Source of the DNA: Pseudohalioglobus lutimaris
GTDB taxonomy: Bacteria; Pseudomonadota; Gammaproteobacteria; Pseudomonadales; Halieaceae
Direction: 5' to 3'
Assembly: GCF_002866825.1 (NCBI RefSeq)
Contig: NZ_PKUS01000033.1
Span: 1 to 48,305, forward strand
Length of the DNA stretch: 48,305 nucleotides
The position numbers and the translations under genes are program-made. Shown piece by piece: positions 1 to 10,155 of the stretch. Every line of letters starts with the position of its first letter. The first letter of the stretch is position 1. The notes under the pieces are model-generated. The model was not told the origin of the DNA. It did no database searches and was given only the letters and a program-made list of their open reading frames with translations.

Positions 1-81
1 ATCGACAACACTCCTTCTCTGTACTAAGAGATTAGAATGTTGCGTCGACCGTTTGAATCCGCATACCTAACCTGGAAATAA

Positions 82-345
82 CCGGGGTCGCCTGAGTACA
101 GTCTCAACCCGGGTATTCAATATTATGTGCCAATCGAAATTTCATACCTATATGCTGATGATCGGAACAGTGTTAATGCACGCATCGTATTGGGCTCAGT
201 AGACAGCACATGGTCGATTGCTGTCTGGGGCCGAAATCTTACCGATGAGAACTATGGTTTGACTGGTGAAGACATCTACGGCAGCTATGGGGTAGTCGAT
301 ACACTGCCACGTACCTATGGTATTGAATTGGGTTATCGTTTCTAG
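82..345 (+). pseudogene. TonB-dependent receptor 3' remnant
   Basis: The frame is open from just after a TAA at 79-81 to the TAG at 343-345. It reads like the last strands of a TonB-dependent receptor: SPEYSLNPGIQYYVPI, then VNARIVLG, the family signature WGRNLTDENY, and a terminal GYRF ending in the aromatic residue of the beta-barrel signal. In intact receptors the SPEYSLN strand and the NAR strand are separated by a further 25-40 residues; here they are almost joined, which suggests an internal deletion. The only canonical start inside is a GTG at 127, without a ribosome site. I see no coding continuation upstream in any frame. It is most likely a decayed receptor end; the window edge hides whether more remains. 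Confidence 0.7.
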
Positions 346-380
346 ATTTCCTTGAAAAGAGGACGCTGATTACTCATGCT

Positions 381-416
381 TAGCCCCCTGGACACCTGTG
401 ATCAGGTGGGGGGCTA
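381..416 (+). terminator. Hairpin after the receptor remnant
   Basis: TAGCCCCC (381-388) pairs with GGGGGCTA (409-416), and CACCTG (393-398) pairs with CAGGTG (403-408) around a TGAT loop, with a TGGA bulge on the left arm. The structure lies 35 bases after the receptor stop codon. No T-run follows, so termination is inferred only from strength and position. Confidence 0.5.
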
Positions 417-580
417 TTCCAGAATGCGGTTCAGCGTCAGCTACTTTCACGGGTAGTTCAGGGCCCCGCCCTCCTCCGACTTTGGCGGCACCTGAGAGTC
501 GACCCAAATCAGAGGGTTTCCAGTTGGTCAAACGCGAACGTTTGGGCCGTGAGCTGACGTGAACTTAAGGAGAAACCTAC

Positions 581-2125
581 TTGACCGTTTTAGCCGTCAC
601 CAATAGGCAGTTAAAGAAATGCTCCTTATACATGGTTATCTTGCTCGTTCAGTTTTCAACAGCTACCCCGTTTGCAAAAGCAGCTACAGCTTACACAGAA
701 CCAACCCATCTCCCCCCCAACATTGTTTTCATCTTCACAGACGACCTGGGATATGGCGACATTGCCAGCTACGGGGCTGCCGATATCAAAACGCCCTCAA
801 TCGACCAGATCGGTGAGGACGGGGTCAGGTTCACACAATTTTATGCAATATCGCCGGTTTGCACGCCGTCGCGTGCGGGATTTTTAACCGGTCGCTATCC
901 GGTTCGCATGGGCATTCACCATGTTTTCTATGCCACAAGTGTTGACGGAATGCCCGAGTCCGAACTCACCATTGCGGAGGCACTACGTGACAGCGGTTAC
1001 CAAACGGGAATGGTCGGCAAATGGCACCTGGGTCACCGCGACAGATTCATGCCCTTGAACCAGGGATTCGATGAATTCGCTGGCATGCCCTATAGCAACG
1101 ATATGGTGCCGTACCCATTCATCAAAGGGACTGAAATCGTCGATAGAAATATTGACCAGACCCAGTTGACCAGGCGTCTCACAGAGGAGGCGACATCATT
1201 TATCAACGCGAACCGTGACAACCCCTTCTTTTTGTACGTTGCTCACGCAATGCCCCATGTTCCCCTGTACAGTTCCGAGCGTTTTTCCGGCGTCAGTGCC
1301 AGAGGCGCCTACGGTGATGCCGTTGAAGAGATTGATTGGAGCGTCGGGGAGATCCGTCGCGCTCTGGAAGACAACGGCATTCTGGATAACACCCTACTGG
1401 TCTTCTCAAGTGACAACGGCCCGTGGCGAATCATGGGCGATGATGGCGGCTCAGCCGGTACATTGAGAGGCGGCAAAGGCACCACCTTCGAGGGTGGGAT
1501 GCGGGTGCCGACGCTGGTCATGTTCCCAAATACTATCCCTGCGAACAGGGTTGTCGAAGAGCCGGCCACAATGCTCGACTGGTTCCCCACTTTCATGCAT
1601 TTTGCCGGCATTGAGAAGCCAGTGGGCAAGGAGCTGGATGGCGATGATATTCACGCCCTACTCACCGGTGAGGGCAGCCAGCAGCCCGCTCCCAGGGAAA
1701 TCGCCTATTACTTGAAGGGTGAAATAGGGGCGTATAGAAAAGGAGACTGGAAACTCAAATTACCCTTTTCCAACCCACTGCCCATTCCTGACTTTCTGTT
1801 CCCGGTTCTCTCGCCAGAATCCGTAGTGGGCATACGTTCACACGACATGCTCCTGTTTAACCTCAAGGACGATCCGTCGGAGAGTAGAAACCTGATTGAT
1901 GAGCATCCCGAAAAAGTGCAAGAGTTGCTACAGTCCATAGCAGACTGGGAGTCCGGGTTGGGAGAGCTACCTGCAAACATAACCGAACGTGATTTCTATA
2001 TTTCACCTACCGTAGTTGCCTGGTTAAAACTACTGGCAAAAATTGCGGCTAGCAGTCTGTTAATCCTTGTCTTACTCAGCATCCTCACAGGCTTTCTTAT
2101 TGGCCGGCGGCGGAGGCGGGATTAG
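581..2125 (+). CDS. Arylsulfatase-family sulfatase with C-terminal membrane anchor
   Basis: Type I formylglycine sulfatase that should hydrolyse a sulfate ester outside the cytoplasm. The start is TTG with a strong AAGGAGA seven bases upstream; no ATG fits better. A hydrophobic N-terminal segment (about residues 14-34) acts as signal. Metal ligands lie in FIFTDD (Asp54, Asp55), and the Cys-type activation motif CTPSR is at 94-98. GKWHLG is at 146-151, His222 and His226 follow, and SSDNG is at 276-280. After the catalytic domain the protein ends in a roughly 25-residue hydrophobic helix and then RRRRRD, an unusual tail that should fix the enzyme in the inner membrane. No maturase (FGE or anSME) is in the window. 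The last 29 bases overlap the convergent transporter gene. The substrate is unknown. Confidence 0.93.
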   Translation: MTVLAVTNRQLKKCSLYMVILLVQFSTATPFAKAATAYTEPTHLPPNIVFIFTDDLGYGDIASYGAADIKTPSIDQIGEDGVRFTQFYAISPVCTPSRAGFLTGRYPVRMGIHHVFYATSVDGMPESELTIAEALRDSGYQTGMVGKWHLGHRDRFMPLNQGFDEFAGMPYSNDMVPYPFIKGTEIVDRNIDQTQLTRRLTEEATSFINANRDNPFFLYVAHAMPHVPLYSSERFSGVSARGAYGDAVEEIDWSVGEIRRALEDNGILDNTLLVFSSDNGPWRIMGDDGGSAGTLRGGKGTTFEGGMRVPTLVMFPNTIPANRVVEEPATMLDWFPTFMHFAGIEKPVGKELDGDDIHALLTGEGSQQPAPREIAYYLKGEIGAYRKGDWKLKLPFSNPLPIPDFLFPVLSPESVVGIRSHDMLLFNLKDDPSESRNLIDEHPEKVQELLQSIADWESGLGELPANITERDFYISPTVVAWLKLLAKIAASSLLILVLLSILTGFLIGRRRRRD

Positions 2126-3413
2126 CAGGAATTGAGCCGTGTAATCCATAATAGGCAATATAGATATAGCACAAGAGCGGAATGATAAAGGCCTGCTGTA
2201 AACCCAGGCTATCCGCTACTAAACCTTGTACAAGCGGCACAATCGCGCCACCCACAATAGCCAGGCACACTATCCCGGAGCCCTGACTGGTATGTGTTCC
2301 CAACTGGGCTATTGCCAGCGAAAAGATCGTGGGAAACATGATCGAGTTACACAAACCTACCAGTAAAATTGCCCACATAGCCAGGCTGCCATTACCCAAC
2401 ATTGCAATCGTGACCAGAACAACAGCGCATAACGCATTGCAGCAAAGCAAACGTCCCGGTTTAACATACCGCATTACTATCGCACCGATGAAACGGCCCA
2501 CCATCGCGCCTCCCCAATAGTAGGCGATGTAATGCGCGGCCTGCGCTTCTTGCATTGCGGCAATGTTCTCCTGAGCGAGAAAGTTCACCAGAAAGCTGCC
2601 GATCGCCACTTCTGCACCAACGTAAAGAAAAATGCCCAACGCACCCAGCACCAGATGCTTCTGGGACCATATGCTGCCTGCTTCTGCTGATGCATGTTTC
2701 GTAGCATGGTGGGAACTGATAACAGGTAACTTTAATTGGCTAAAAACCAGCGCCATTACAGCGAGAATACTCGCAAGTAATATATAGGGAAGCTTTACCG
2801 CATCTGCCTGCGCCTGCTTTTCTGTCACGGCATCCAGCCCTGCTGTTGATACCGATAGGATTAGCACCGCGCCGATAAAGGGTGCGACAGTAGTCCCAAG
2901 TGAATTGAACGCCTGCGTCATGTTAAGACGACTGGAGGCCGTGTGAGGGCTTCCCAGCGCCGCAACGTAGGGGTTTGCTGATACCTGCAACACAGTTATG
3001 CCAGATGCCAGCACAAACAATGCACCCAAAAATAGCGGGTACTTCATATAACTGGCTGCCGGATAAAAAAGCAATGCCCCGAAGCTTGCAACAAGCAAGC
3101 CGGCAACAATTCCCTTACTGTAGCCAATGCGCTTGACCAGTGCCCCTGCTGGTAATGAAATAAGAAAGTAGGCCCCGAAAAAACAAAACTGGATCAACAT
3201 GGCCTCTGTGTAATTGAGGTCAAAAACGGCTTTCAGGTGAGGAATCAGGATGTCATTGAGGCAAGTGATGAAGCCCCAGGTAAAGAACAGCATGGTAAGC
3301 GCAGTCAGCGCAGGCCGGTATGTCCCCGGCGCTCTCTGACTTTCGTGGGTCGTGTTGCCCTCGCCTTGCTTGCCCGCTGCCATGTGAGTGGCTGAAACTT
3401 GCTGCCCTGCCAT
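2097..3413 (-). CDS. FucP/GluP-like MFS sugar permease
   Basis: 438-residue major facilitator with about twelve membrane segments. The N-terminal part is typical of the L-fucose/glucose-galactose:H+ symporter branch: [19 protein letters not shown], then [10 protein letters not shown] and [16 protein letters not shown] hydrophilic N-terminal tail of about 35 residues precedes the first helix. The ATG at 3413 has GGAG seven bases upstream. It lies 59 bases downstream of the alkaline phosphatase on the same strand and probably ends a TonB receptor, phospholipase, phosphatase, permease unit, so a sugar or polyol released by those enzymes is the natural guess for its substrate. The C-terminus overlaps the convergent sulfatase gene by 29 bases. 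Confidence 0.9.
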   Translation of the reverse strand: MAGQQVSATHMAAGKQGEGNTTHESQRAPGTYRPALTALTMLFFTWGFITCLNDILIPHLKAVFDLNYTEAMLIQFCFFGAYFLISLPAGALVKRIGYSKGIVAGLLVASFGALLFYPAASYMKYPLFLGALFVLASGITVLQVSANPYVAALGSPHTASSRLNMTQAFNSLGTTVAPFIGAVLILSVSTAGLDAVTEKQAQADAVKLPYILLASILAVMALVFSQLKLPVISSHHATKHASAEAGSIWSQKHLVLGALGIFLYVGAEVAIGSFLVNFLAQENIAAMQEAQAAHYIAYYWGGAMVGRFIGAIVMRYVKPGRLLCCNALCAVVLVTIAMLGNGSLAMWAILLVGLCNSIMFPTIFSLAIAQLGTHTSQGSGIVCLAIVGGAIVPLVQGLVADSLGLQQAFIIPLLCYIYIAYYGLHGSIPANPASAAGQ

Positions 3414-3472
3414 AAGGGGTCTCCATTGTTCTCTTTGTTCAGACCACGTTCGTTGCCTGCTTAATCTTGAAC

Positions 3473-4993
3473 TTAAAACCGGGCAGCGTGAACCATCACG
3501 TGGAAAAGGAAGTTCTGCTCAACCACGCCTCGAATGAGATGAGCCGAAGGACCGCGCGCATACACCGCAACATCCTCGCCGGCATGCGTTCCCTCCTGTA
3601 GTGGCACCAGGGCGGGTTGCTTGAAGTTTTTTGCCGACGTGTCGGTGTTGTGCACGTCCGCCCGATTGCCTTTTACCCTGGCGCCCGGGCCAGAATAGTA
3701 CCCCAGGGTTGTATAGGGTTTGTTATCCAGGGCCTTCTCATACTCAGTTTTTGCCTCACCGCCGTTATCATTCGCAACCACTTTACCCAGAATAGGGTTG
3801 CCCCTCGTGGGTGCTCCTCCCATTGTTAACGTATGTGAGTGGTCAGCGGTGACAATAATCAACGTGTCATTCCTGCTGGTCATTTTTACAGCCTTGTCCA
3901 CGGCCTCAGCCAGGCCAACCGTCTCGGTTAAAGCACGATAAGCACTCCCGGCATGATGCCCTTTGTCCACCAGGGCTGCCTCCACAAGCAAAAAGTAGCC
4001 TTCACTGTGTCGCTGTAATATCTGCAGAGCTTTTTCTGTCATGGCTGCCAAAGAAGGTCCTGCAGCAAGCTCTTCAGCGCGATCTGCCTCAAACGGCATA
4101 TGGCTTGCATCAAAGAGGCCCAGTACAGGGCCTGTGGAATGAGCCGACAGCTTGTTTAGCATTGCCTCGTTCCAGATATACTTGCCGTCAGGGTGCTTTT
4201 TTTTCCACTCTTCAATGAGGTTTCTCTTGTCTGCCCTTTTCCCTTCACCGCCTTCCCCATCAATAAACGATACGGGTAGAAAATTTTCCCGACCCCCGCC
4301 AAAGGCCACCTCAATACCATTACCGTAAGGAAACTCAAGGAGTTGTAGTGCAATATCCTTGCAGCCCGCTGCCTTTTCGGCCTGCGGAATGTTTACATCG
4401 CTCTCCCAATCTCTTTCCGGGACATGTGCATAAGCCGTCGCTGGTGTCGCATGTGTCAATCGCGACGTTGTTACGATACCTGTAGCCAGGCCTCTCTGTT
4501 CCGAAAGCTCCAGAAAACTTGCCGTGTGATGCCCCCGGGACGAGCGACAATCACCCCGCGTTACCGACTGGTCGACTGAGATAACCCCGGCTTTGGTTTT
4601 AACGCCGGTCATGAATGCGGTAGCGGTACCTGCTGAGTCGGGCACTTGCTGGTTCACGTTGTAGGTTTTAGACAGGGCAACGTTGGGAAACATCTCCCAG
4701 GAAAGAACATGCTCTTCGCCCACCATGCCTAGCGATTGCCCTTCAAAAATGCGTGATGCTGTCACCGTGCTGACACCCATGCCGTCTCCAACAAACAGGA
4801 TGATATTCTTCGCCCTGTCTTTCACTGGCTCAAGTGACAGATTCTTGTGCAGCGTTTCCTGCGCCGCAGCGAACCAGTTGCTATTAGCTTGAGGCAAGTA
4901 CACCTCTGGCGTTGCTGTGCTGCCGGGAGATGAACAAAGCAACAATGCCGGAAGACAAAGCCCTGCAAGACAAGGTCGAGCTATACGAAGCAT
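3473..4993 (-). CDS. PhoA-type alkaline phosphatase
   Basis: Secreted phosphomonoesterase of 506 residues, typical for the family. An N-terminal signal peptide of about 27 residues is followed by the catalytic domain. FVGDGMG holds the first metal Asp (70), and PDSAGTATA holds the nucleophile Ser120. The second zinc site is visible in DKGHHAG and TADHSHT, and HAGEDV near the C-terminus supplies the last His. The ATG at 4993 has GGAG seven bases upstream. It sits 53 bases after the phospholipase C gene and 59 bases before the permease, implying co-transcription. Within the locus it would remove phosphate from the head group released by the phospholipase; a general phosphate-starvation role is the alternative. 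No Pho box was recognised. Confidence 0.93.
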   Translation of the reverse strand: MLRIARPCLAGLCLPALLLCSSPGSTATPEVYLPQANSNWFAAAQETLHKNLSLEPVKDRAKNIILFVGDGMGVSTVTASRIFEGQSLGMVGEEHVLSWEMFPNVALSKTYNVNQQVPDSAGTATAFMTGVKTKAGVISVDQSVTRGDCRSSRGHHTASFLELSEQRGLATGIVTTSRLTHATPATAYAHVPERDWESDVNIPQAEKAAGCKDIALQLLEFPYGNGIEVAFGGGRENFLPVSFIDGEGGEGKRADKRNLIEEWKKKHPDGKYIWNEAMLNKLSAHSTGPVLGLFDASHMPFEADRAEELAAGPSLAAMTEKALQILQRHSEGYFLLVEAALVDKGHHAGSAYRALTETVGLAEAVDKAVKMTSRNDTLIIVTADHSHTLTMGGAPTRGNPILGKVVANDNGGEAKTEYEKALDNKPYTTLGYYSGPGARVKGNRADVHNTDTSAKNFKQPALVPLQEGTHAGEDVAVYARGPSAHLIRGVVEQNFLFHVMVHAARF

Positions 4994-5046
4994 AAATGCT
5001 CTCCAGGAAATTCTACGCGTCTGGTCTGGTCATTTTTTTTATGCAA

Positions 5047-6273
5047 TCACTGACCGATTGAGCAGTTGCTCGCCGAGTTAACCGGGTTACAGCGTGCGCC
5101 GCCGGAAAACGGGGTAACCGAGTAGCTGTTGCCATAGATATTGGGTTGCGCAAAAAAGTCGGTTGATATCACTTGTGCACCGCTCGCCAGTGTCTTGTCC
5201 CGGCGTTCTGTAGCGTTCAGTAATGCTTCATGGGTGTCGATATCTGCGCGGGAGCGGACCAGGTAACCGCGCTTGACCAACGAGGGAATAACAGCAGGGT
5301 CCGTGAGATGATTGTCCACCATCACAAACGCGGTATGCGGCATGCCGGGTTTGCCCTGCATGAAAGCCATTCTCCCTTTCAGGGAGGGGCGCCTGGCAGT
5401 GTAGGGTGAGAGTGCCTCAAAGTTTTCACCCGGCACCAGCAGCAAGAACACAAACTTACCGCGTGACTGATCAAGCCTGGGCCAGCCATCCTGGGACAAT
5501 GCGGCAGCCTCCAGCGTGGCCGCAGAGCCACGAAGGTCATCGGGGGTAAAGACTCTCTTTCTACCGAGAACCTCCTGTATGCTGCTGTCCATCTCATCAA
5601 AGTCCATCTCAGTAAAAGCATCAACTTCCGCCGCCCCCGGAATCGCCCTGTTCAGCCCGGGCAGCTTGGGTTCCAACAGGACAAATACAGGTGAATGTCC
5701 GGGGTTCTTTTCCGACCACTGACGCATTTGCGTTAAGCAGATCCTGAAGGTGGGACAGTGACTGCGAAAATCCACATCCGCGACATGCAGTACTTTCAAG
5801 CCTGGTTCCCGCAAGGCATTGTCGTATAGCGGTGCCAGGTCCTTCTCTCCCGCTTCGCGAAGTTGCCGATACGGCAGCGGGTCGGCAAAGCGACCGCCTT
5901 CACGATCGACGTAGAGATCAATCTCCAAACTGCGCAGACCCGCGCGCAGCTGGTATTCCAGAGGCGGGTGAATGTAGTCCAGCGATGCGCCAAAACCCTT
6001 CTCAAGCAAAACCGGGTGCTCTTCAGCAAACTTGGCCTTTTCCTGCGAAGACATCCTGGTGAACATGCCTTCAAATATCGCTTGCAGACGCGGCGCCATG
6101 ATCGCCATCGCTCTTGGGTCGGGTGGCTGGGCGTAACTGTTATGCGTGCCGATAACCTGAATTTGATTGAGCCGAGGTTGCGTACCCTCGCCTGATGCCA
6201 CGGCTATACTGGCTCCAGCCAACATCCCCGCCACAAGTAAAAATAGCCTGCAATGCAACTTACTATAGTTCAT
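5047..6273 (-). CDS. Ca2+-dependent phosphoinositide phospholipase C family protein
   Basis: Belongs to the bacterial Ca-dependent PI-PLC family (known from Streptomyces), which cleaves phosphatidylinositol to diacylglycerol and inositol phosphates. Seen: a signal peptide starting MNYSKLHCRLF, then VIGTHNSYA with the first catalytic His, LRSLEIDLYVD with acidic metal ligands, LHVADVDFRSHC, and the C-terminal FVMVDNHL region. The ATG at 6273 is preferred because an AGGAC site precedes it and the signal peptide begins there; an upstream in-frame start at 6318 would add 15 charged residues. It follows the TonB receptor by 114 bases and precedes the alkaline phosphatase by 53. The family call is firm from the motifs; the actual lipid substrate is inferred. 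Confidence 0.85.
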   Translation of the reverse strand: MNYSKLHCRLFLLVAGMLAGASIAVASGEGTQPRLNQIQVIGTHNSYAQPPDPRAMAIMAPRLQAIFEGMFTRMSSQEKAKFAEEHPVLLEKGFGASLDYIHPPLEYQLRAGLRSLEIDLYVDREGGRFADPLPYRQLREAGEKDLAPLYDNALREPGLKVLHVADVDFRSHCPTFRICLTQMRQWSEKNPGHSPVFVLLEPKLPGLNRAIPGAAEVDAFTEMDFDEMDSSIQEVLGRKRVFTPDDLRGSAATLEAAALSQDGWPRLDQSRGKFVFLLLVPGENFEALSPYTARRPSLKGRMAFMQGKPGMPHTAFVMVDNHLTDPAVIPSLVKRGYLVRSRADIDTHEALLNATERRDKTLASGAQVISTDFFAQPNIYGNSYSVTPFSGGARCNPVNSASNCSIGQ

Positions 6274-6387
6274 AAAATCGTCCTGCCTGATGGATCTACG
6301 CTTGCCGATTAGGGCCACCGTCGCTGGTATTCCTCTAGCTGGCGATACGCGGCAAGGCGCACGCTGGCTGGCACACCGAATGAAAGG

Positions 6388-8619
6388 CTAAAAGTTGAAC
6401 CGGGCCTCTACCCCAAAGTAGCGCTGAGTACTGCGGGGCGTAATCTGCGCCCGCGCCGTCGCATTGCCGAAGAGTCTGGATACGTCCAGTTTGCTGGTGG
6501 CGTAGCCTTCATCCAGCAGATTATTGGCAAACAGCGTTACGCTGTAGCGACTGGACTTGTCATTGATGCCTAACCTCAGATTCACCACTCCATAGCTGTC
6601 CTGCGTCAGGTTGGGGTTCTGGTTAATCGACAGGAGTGTGTCATCCTGCCAGGAATACAGCACGTTCGCGAAGGCATCAAACGGCATGGTGTCCAGCGGC
6701 AGCCGGTAGTCCAGCACCGCTGTATATTTCCACTCGGGAGCGTACGGAAGGCTGCCTCCATCAATGGTCTGAGCCTGGTTGACGCAACCCTGTTCCTCGG
6801 TTTGTCCGGTGTAACAGCTCGCACCGTCATAGTCGTTCACGACCGCGTCGATATACGCAGCGTTGAAGGTCAGGGTGGCATTTTGACTCAGTAAGGCGAT
6901 ACTTTCCAATTCGACACCACGCGTATTGAGCTCTCCAACGTTGTTCAGCTCGAATTTTATAACCTCATCGACGATTTCCGCGCGCTGCACCTGAAAGCCC
7001 TCGTAGGTTGTATAGAACGCCACGAGGTTAAGCTGTAACCGCCTCTCCCAGAGGTTACCTTTCACACCGATCTCGTAAGAGTCCGATGTCTCGGGGTCGA
7101 TCAGGTTCCTTACCCCCACATCGAGATCAAACACCTGGCCTTTATAGCCCCGCGTATAGCTGGCGAAGGCCATCGTATCCTCGCCAATAAAGTGCTGCAG
7201 CGACAGCTTACCTACGACCTGTTCATCGCTGGCCGTGTCGGAAAAGGGAGTGTCCTCGGCGTTGGCGAAGTTTTCGTAATCTGCCGATATTTCCTCTTTG
7301 ATCCAGCGCAACCCGCCGGTGATGCTGGTGCTGTCGGTAAATCGCCAGGTCAGCTGGCCGAAAAGCCCCAGGTTTTCGTTTCCGGCGCTGGACGCAAAGT
7401 CGGCGGGAGCAAGGCTCAGGTTACGGAAGAAGGTTCGCTTGGTTTCAGCATCTGAATAGTACAGGCCGACCACATAGTCATAGCTGTCGTAAGCTGGCGA
7501 GGCAATGCGAATTTCCTGGGAGAAAAAGTCAGTTTCAAACCACCCCACTGAATACAGGCCGCCGCTCTCGCGACCGCCTGTCAAATACTTCAATACGTCA
7601 ATATCCCCGAAATCGACATCCTGGTTGACGTTGAACTCCCAGTTATCGACAGCGGTGATCGATGTCAGGGTGAATTCACCCAGGTCGAGATTCAGCCTTA
7701 CGTTGGCACCTTTGGTAGTCGAGTCGTTTTGTGGGCCGTCGTCTGCACGAAAATCCTGGTTGTCTTCTCCGGGTGTAATACCCTCGGCAACTGACTCGGG
7801 GATAAAACCGAAGAGTTTTGCGTCAGGATCAAACTCCGTCCACACCCGCGCACAACAGTTGGTTTCATCTTTCATGTAATAGGCGGTAAAGTCAGCCTGG
7901 ATGGACTCGTTAACGTCCCATCTAAGTTTGCCTCGTACATTCTTGTTTTTACTACCGTTTTTGTCTTTTTCCCCTGCGGTTAAATTGCGAATGTAGCCGT
8001 CACGATCACTCCAGTTTCCACTCAGTCGATAGCCTACACTATCGCTCAATGGGCCGGATATTGATGCCGCTACCCTGGTCTCATCATCGTCGGTAGCGGT
8101 TAGAATAAGGTACGATTCCAGCTCTTCACTGGGTGCTTTGGTGGTAATGCTCAGCAAGCCTGCTGACGCACTTTTTCCAAACAAGGTATTCTGTGGCCCG
8201 CGCAAGACCTCTACTCGTTCTATATCCATCAAGCCCGCCATCGTTTGCCCGGATTGCACGGCGGCAACCTCGTCTACGAGAACAGCCACACTTTGCTCTA
8301 CACCGATGCCGAACGTGATAGTGCCAATTCCTCGTATACTGAACGCACTATTCTGGGCGTGATTTGCTTCTCTGACGGTCAACGAAGGCGCGATCTTGAC
8401 CAGGTCTGTAGTCGACTGGATGCCAATATTATCTATCATGTCCCCGCTGATGACGGTGAGTGCAACGGGAATGTCCTGCGCACTTTCGACTCGTTTCTGT
8501 GCTGTGACAAGCACTTCCTCGATAACCAGGTCCTGCGCCGAAACTGGCATATTGACACTACCCAGACTGGCGGCAATGGCCGGTGCAAGTATCCAGCGGG
8601 AGGGAGTTGTGGGCTGCAT
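6388..8619 (-). CDS. TonB-dependent outer-membrane receptor
   Basis: Outer-membrane active transporter of 743 residues from the chosen start. A signal peptide ends near SAQ and is followed by the TonB-box/plug start EEVLVTAQKR. The plug domain shows VEVLRGPQNTLFGKSA, and the 22-strand barrel ends in GVEARFNF with the terminal Phe of the assembly signal. The ATG at 8619 is preferred over an in-frame start at 8661 because AGAGGA lies just upstream. It belongs to the large substrate-unassigned group close to FyuA/CirA-like annotations; no SusD partner is present, as expected for proteobacteria. It lies downstream of a membrane AraC regulator and upstream of the phospholipase and phosphatase, so it probably takes up their substrate or product. 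Confidence 0.93.
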   Translation of the reverse strand: MQPTTPSRWILAPAIAASLGSVNMPVSAQDLVIEEVLVTAQKRVESAQDIPVALTVISGDMIDNIGIQSTTDLVKIAPSLTVREANHAQNSAFSIRGIGTITFGIGVEQSVAVLVDEVAAVQSGQTMAGLMDIERVEVLRGPQNTLFGKSASAGLLSITTKAPSEELESYLILTATDDDETRVAASISGPLSDSVGYRLSGNWSDRDGYIRNLTAGEKDKNGSKNKNVRGKLRWDVNESIQADFTAYYMKDETNCCARVWTEFDPDAKLFGFIPESVAEGITPGEDNQDFRADDGPQNDSTTKGANVRLNLDLGEFTLTSITAVDNWEFNVNQDVDFGDIDVLKYLTGGRESGGLYSVGWFETDFFSQEIRIASPAYDSYDYVVGLYYSDAETKRTFFRNLSLAPADFASSAGNENLGLFGQLTWRFTDSTSITGGLRWIKEEISADYENFANAEDTPFSDTASDEQVVGKLSLQHFIGEDTMAFASYTRGYKGQVFDLDVGVRNLIDPETSDSYEIGVKGNLWERRLQLNLVAFYTTYEGFQVQRAEIVDEVIKFELNNVGELNTRGVELESIALLSQNATLTFNAAYIDAVVNDYDGASCYTGQTEEQGCVNQAQTIDGGSLPYAPEWKYTAVLDYRLPLDTMPFDAFANVLYSWQDDTLLSINQNPNLTQDSYGVVNLRLGINDKSSRYSVTLFANNLLDEGYATSKLDVSRLFGNATARAQITPRSTQRYFGVEARFNF

Positions 8620-8799
8620 ACGCTTTCCTCTTCTTATTCTTCGGATGGAGTTGTGTTCCATCTGCTGACAAGATACCCGGCAATATCGTATAACTACTCG
8701 ACCGCCGAATCCCTATAACGACTCAATACAAGCACATGGCAAAGGCTACAGACCTCCGATCTTAGAAGTCAGGAGGCGAAAATAGAGAAAGAGGAGACG

Positions 8800-10014
8800 T
8801 TATCGTTGCGTCTGCAGTTGGCGACGGTACTGGCTGGGCGTGCACTGGGCATGTTTTCTAAACTGGGCATAGAAAGAGGACTCTGAACTAAACCCTGACG
8901 ACAAGGCGATATCCAACACTTTACGCTTCTTTTGGTCGGGGTTAGCCAGTAGACGCTGAGCATAGGCGACCCGCTGGCTATTGATGTAGTCAAAAAAGGT
9001 CACCTGAGCCCGGCTGTTTATCACCTGCGACAAGTGGGCCGTCGACATCCCCAGGGTGTCTGCCAGTTGCTTGATGGTCAGGCCACTGCGTAGGTAAGGT
9101 TGCTCTTCGTCCATGGCATGCTGCAATCGCTGCCAGTGCTTATCGGCATCTGCCGCAGACAGACCTGTGTTGTGGTATTTGGATTCGCTATCACCGCCCT
9201 CAACTCCAGGATCACTACTATTGGCCTGCGTACCATATATCTGCGGTTGGCGGACACCCATCCAGCCGGCGTAATAAATTAGTAGGAACATCACCAGTAC
9301 CGGAACCACACGGCCCCCTGAGGACACCGGGTCCTGGGAAAAGAGCCGCAGCATCAAAAACACCAAAGAGATCAAACTTACTGCCAGCACCAGCCAATTG
9401 AGCCAGCGCAACCAGTTAAGGTTAATCAGCTCAATATCAGAGAAAACCAGTTCAATACGCCTGCGGTGTTTTTCCAGTTGCCAAAGTACCAGCACAGCAT
9501 AACTACCAAGGTGGAACATCAACGCCACGAACTGTATTGCATAGATCTTTGATGCCATTGGCAGCGCTGCCAGCTGATAAGCCTGGTCCTCAGCGCTCAC
9601 ACGTTGTGCGAAATACAACTCGGCGGCCGCTTGCTTGGCCTCCGTTGTTTGCAGATACACAGGCAAGTACAGCAGTAGGCTGAACAATACCGGAAGGAAG
9701 TGCCAGGCCACGTTGCCGGCAAACTTGAATTCCCGGTCGGTGAGTGTTTTCGTGTATAGAAAAAGCAGTGGTCCCAGTGCAAAGAATAAAAATTGCCCCA
9801 GACCTGAAACCCATGGATAGCGTCGCGTCAGCCCGCTGTGCAGCAAGAAGGTTTGCAGCAGACTGACTCCCACAATCAGGACAAATACAGCCAGATACTC
9901 ACTGGCCCGACGGTTGTCGCGCGCCTGAAACCACAGCAGTGGAGCGATAAATCCGACAAGAGACAAGCCCAGCAATGCGCACAGAGCCGTAGCGTCCATC
10001 TCAATCAATAGCAT
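8800..10014 (-). CDS. Membrane-bound AraC-family regulator (7TM-type sensor)
   Basis: 404 residues. The N-terminal half has about seven hydrophobic segments between residues 10 and 245, including LGQFLFFALGPLLFLYTK and VLVMFLLIYYAGW. A polar linker follows, and the last 100 residues form an AraC-type double helix-turn-helix (LTIKQLADTLGMSTAHLSQ, then LDIALSSGFSSESSFYAQF). Proteins of this layout sense a signal in or across the membrane and regulate nearby uptake genes. The ATG at 10014 is taken as the start; Met6 is an alternative. The gene lies 180 bases upstream of the TonB receptor on the same strand, making the receptor, phospholipase, phosphatase and permease genes its likely targets. 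An inverted repeat sits just upstream of its start. Confidence 0.9.
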   Translation of the reverse strand: MLLIEMDATALCALLGLSLVGFIAPLLWFQARDNRRASEYLAVFVLIVGVSLLQTFLLHSGLTRRYPWVSGLGQFLFFALGPLLFLYTKTLTDREFKFAGNVAWHFLPVLFSLLLYLPVYLQTTEAKQAAAELYFAQRVSAEDQAYQLAALPMASKIYAIQFVALMFHLGSYAVLVLWQLEKHRRRIELVFSDIELINLNWLRWLNWLVLAVSLISLVFLMLRLFSQDPVSSGGRVVPVLVMFLLIYYAGWMGVRQPQIYGTQANSSDPGVEGGDSESKYHNTGLSAADADKHWQRLQHAMDEEQPYLRSGLTIKQLADTLGMSTAHLSQVINSRAQVTFFDYINSQRVAYAQRLLANPDQKKRKVLDIALSSGFSSESSFYAQFRKHAQCTPSQYRRQLQTQR

Positions 10015-10039
10015 CGCAATCCATTCCTGGCTCTCTCAA

Positions 10040-10073
10040 TCAAGCCTCTTACCGTTTTTGGAGACAGGCTTGA
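10040..10073. promoter_or_regulatory. Perfect 8-bp inverted repeat upstream of the membrane AraC gene
   Basis: TCAAGCCT (10040-10047) and AGGCTTGA (10066-10073) are exact inverted copies separated by 18 bases, 26 bases before the regulator's start codon. They could form an operator or a 5' UTR hairpin. No T-run follows on either strand, which argues against a terminator for the DUF3604 gene. Confidence 0.4.
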
Positions 10074-10155
10074 AGGTGCCCTGGCAAGATTAGGCCGATG
10101 TTTGTGACGCTGGTCAAATGCTTGCGTTCATAGTTCGTGTGACCGGAACCTGCCC

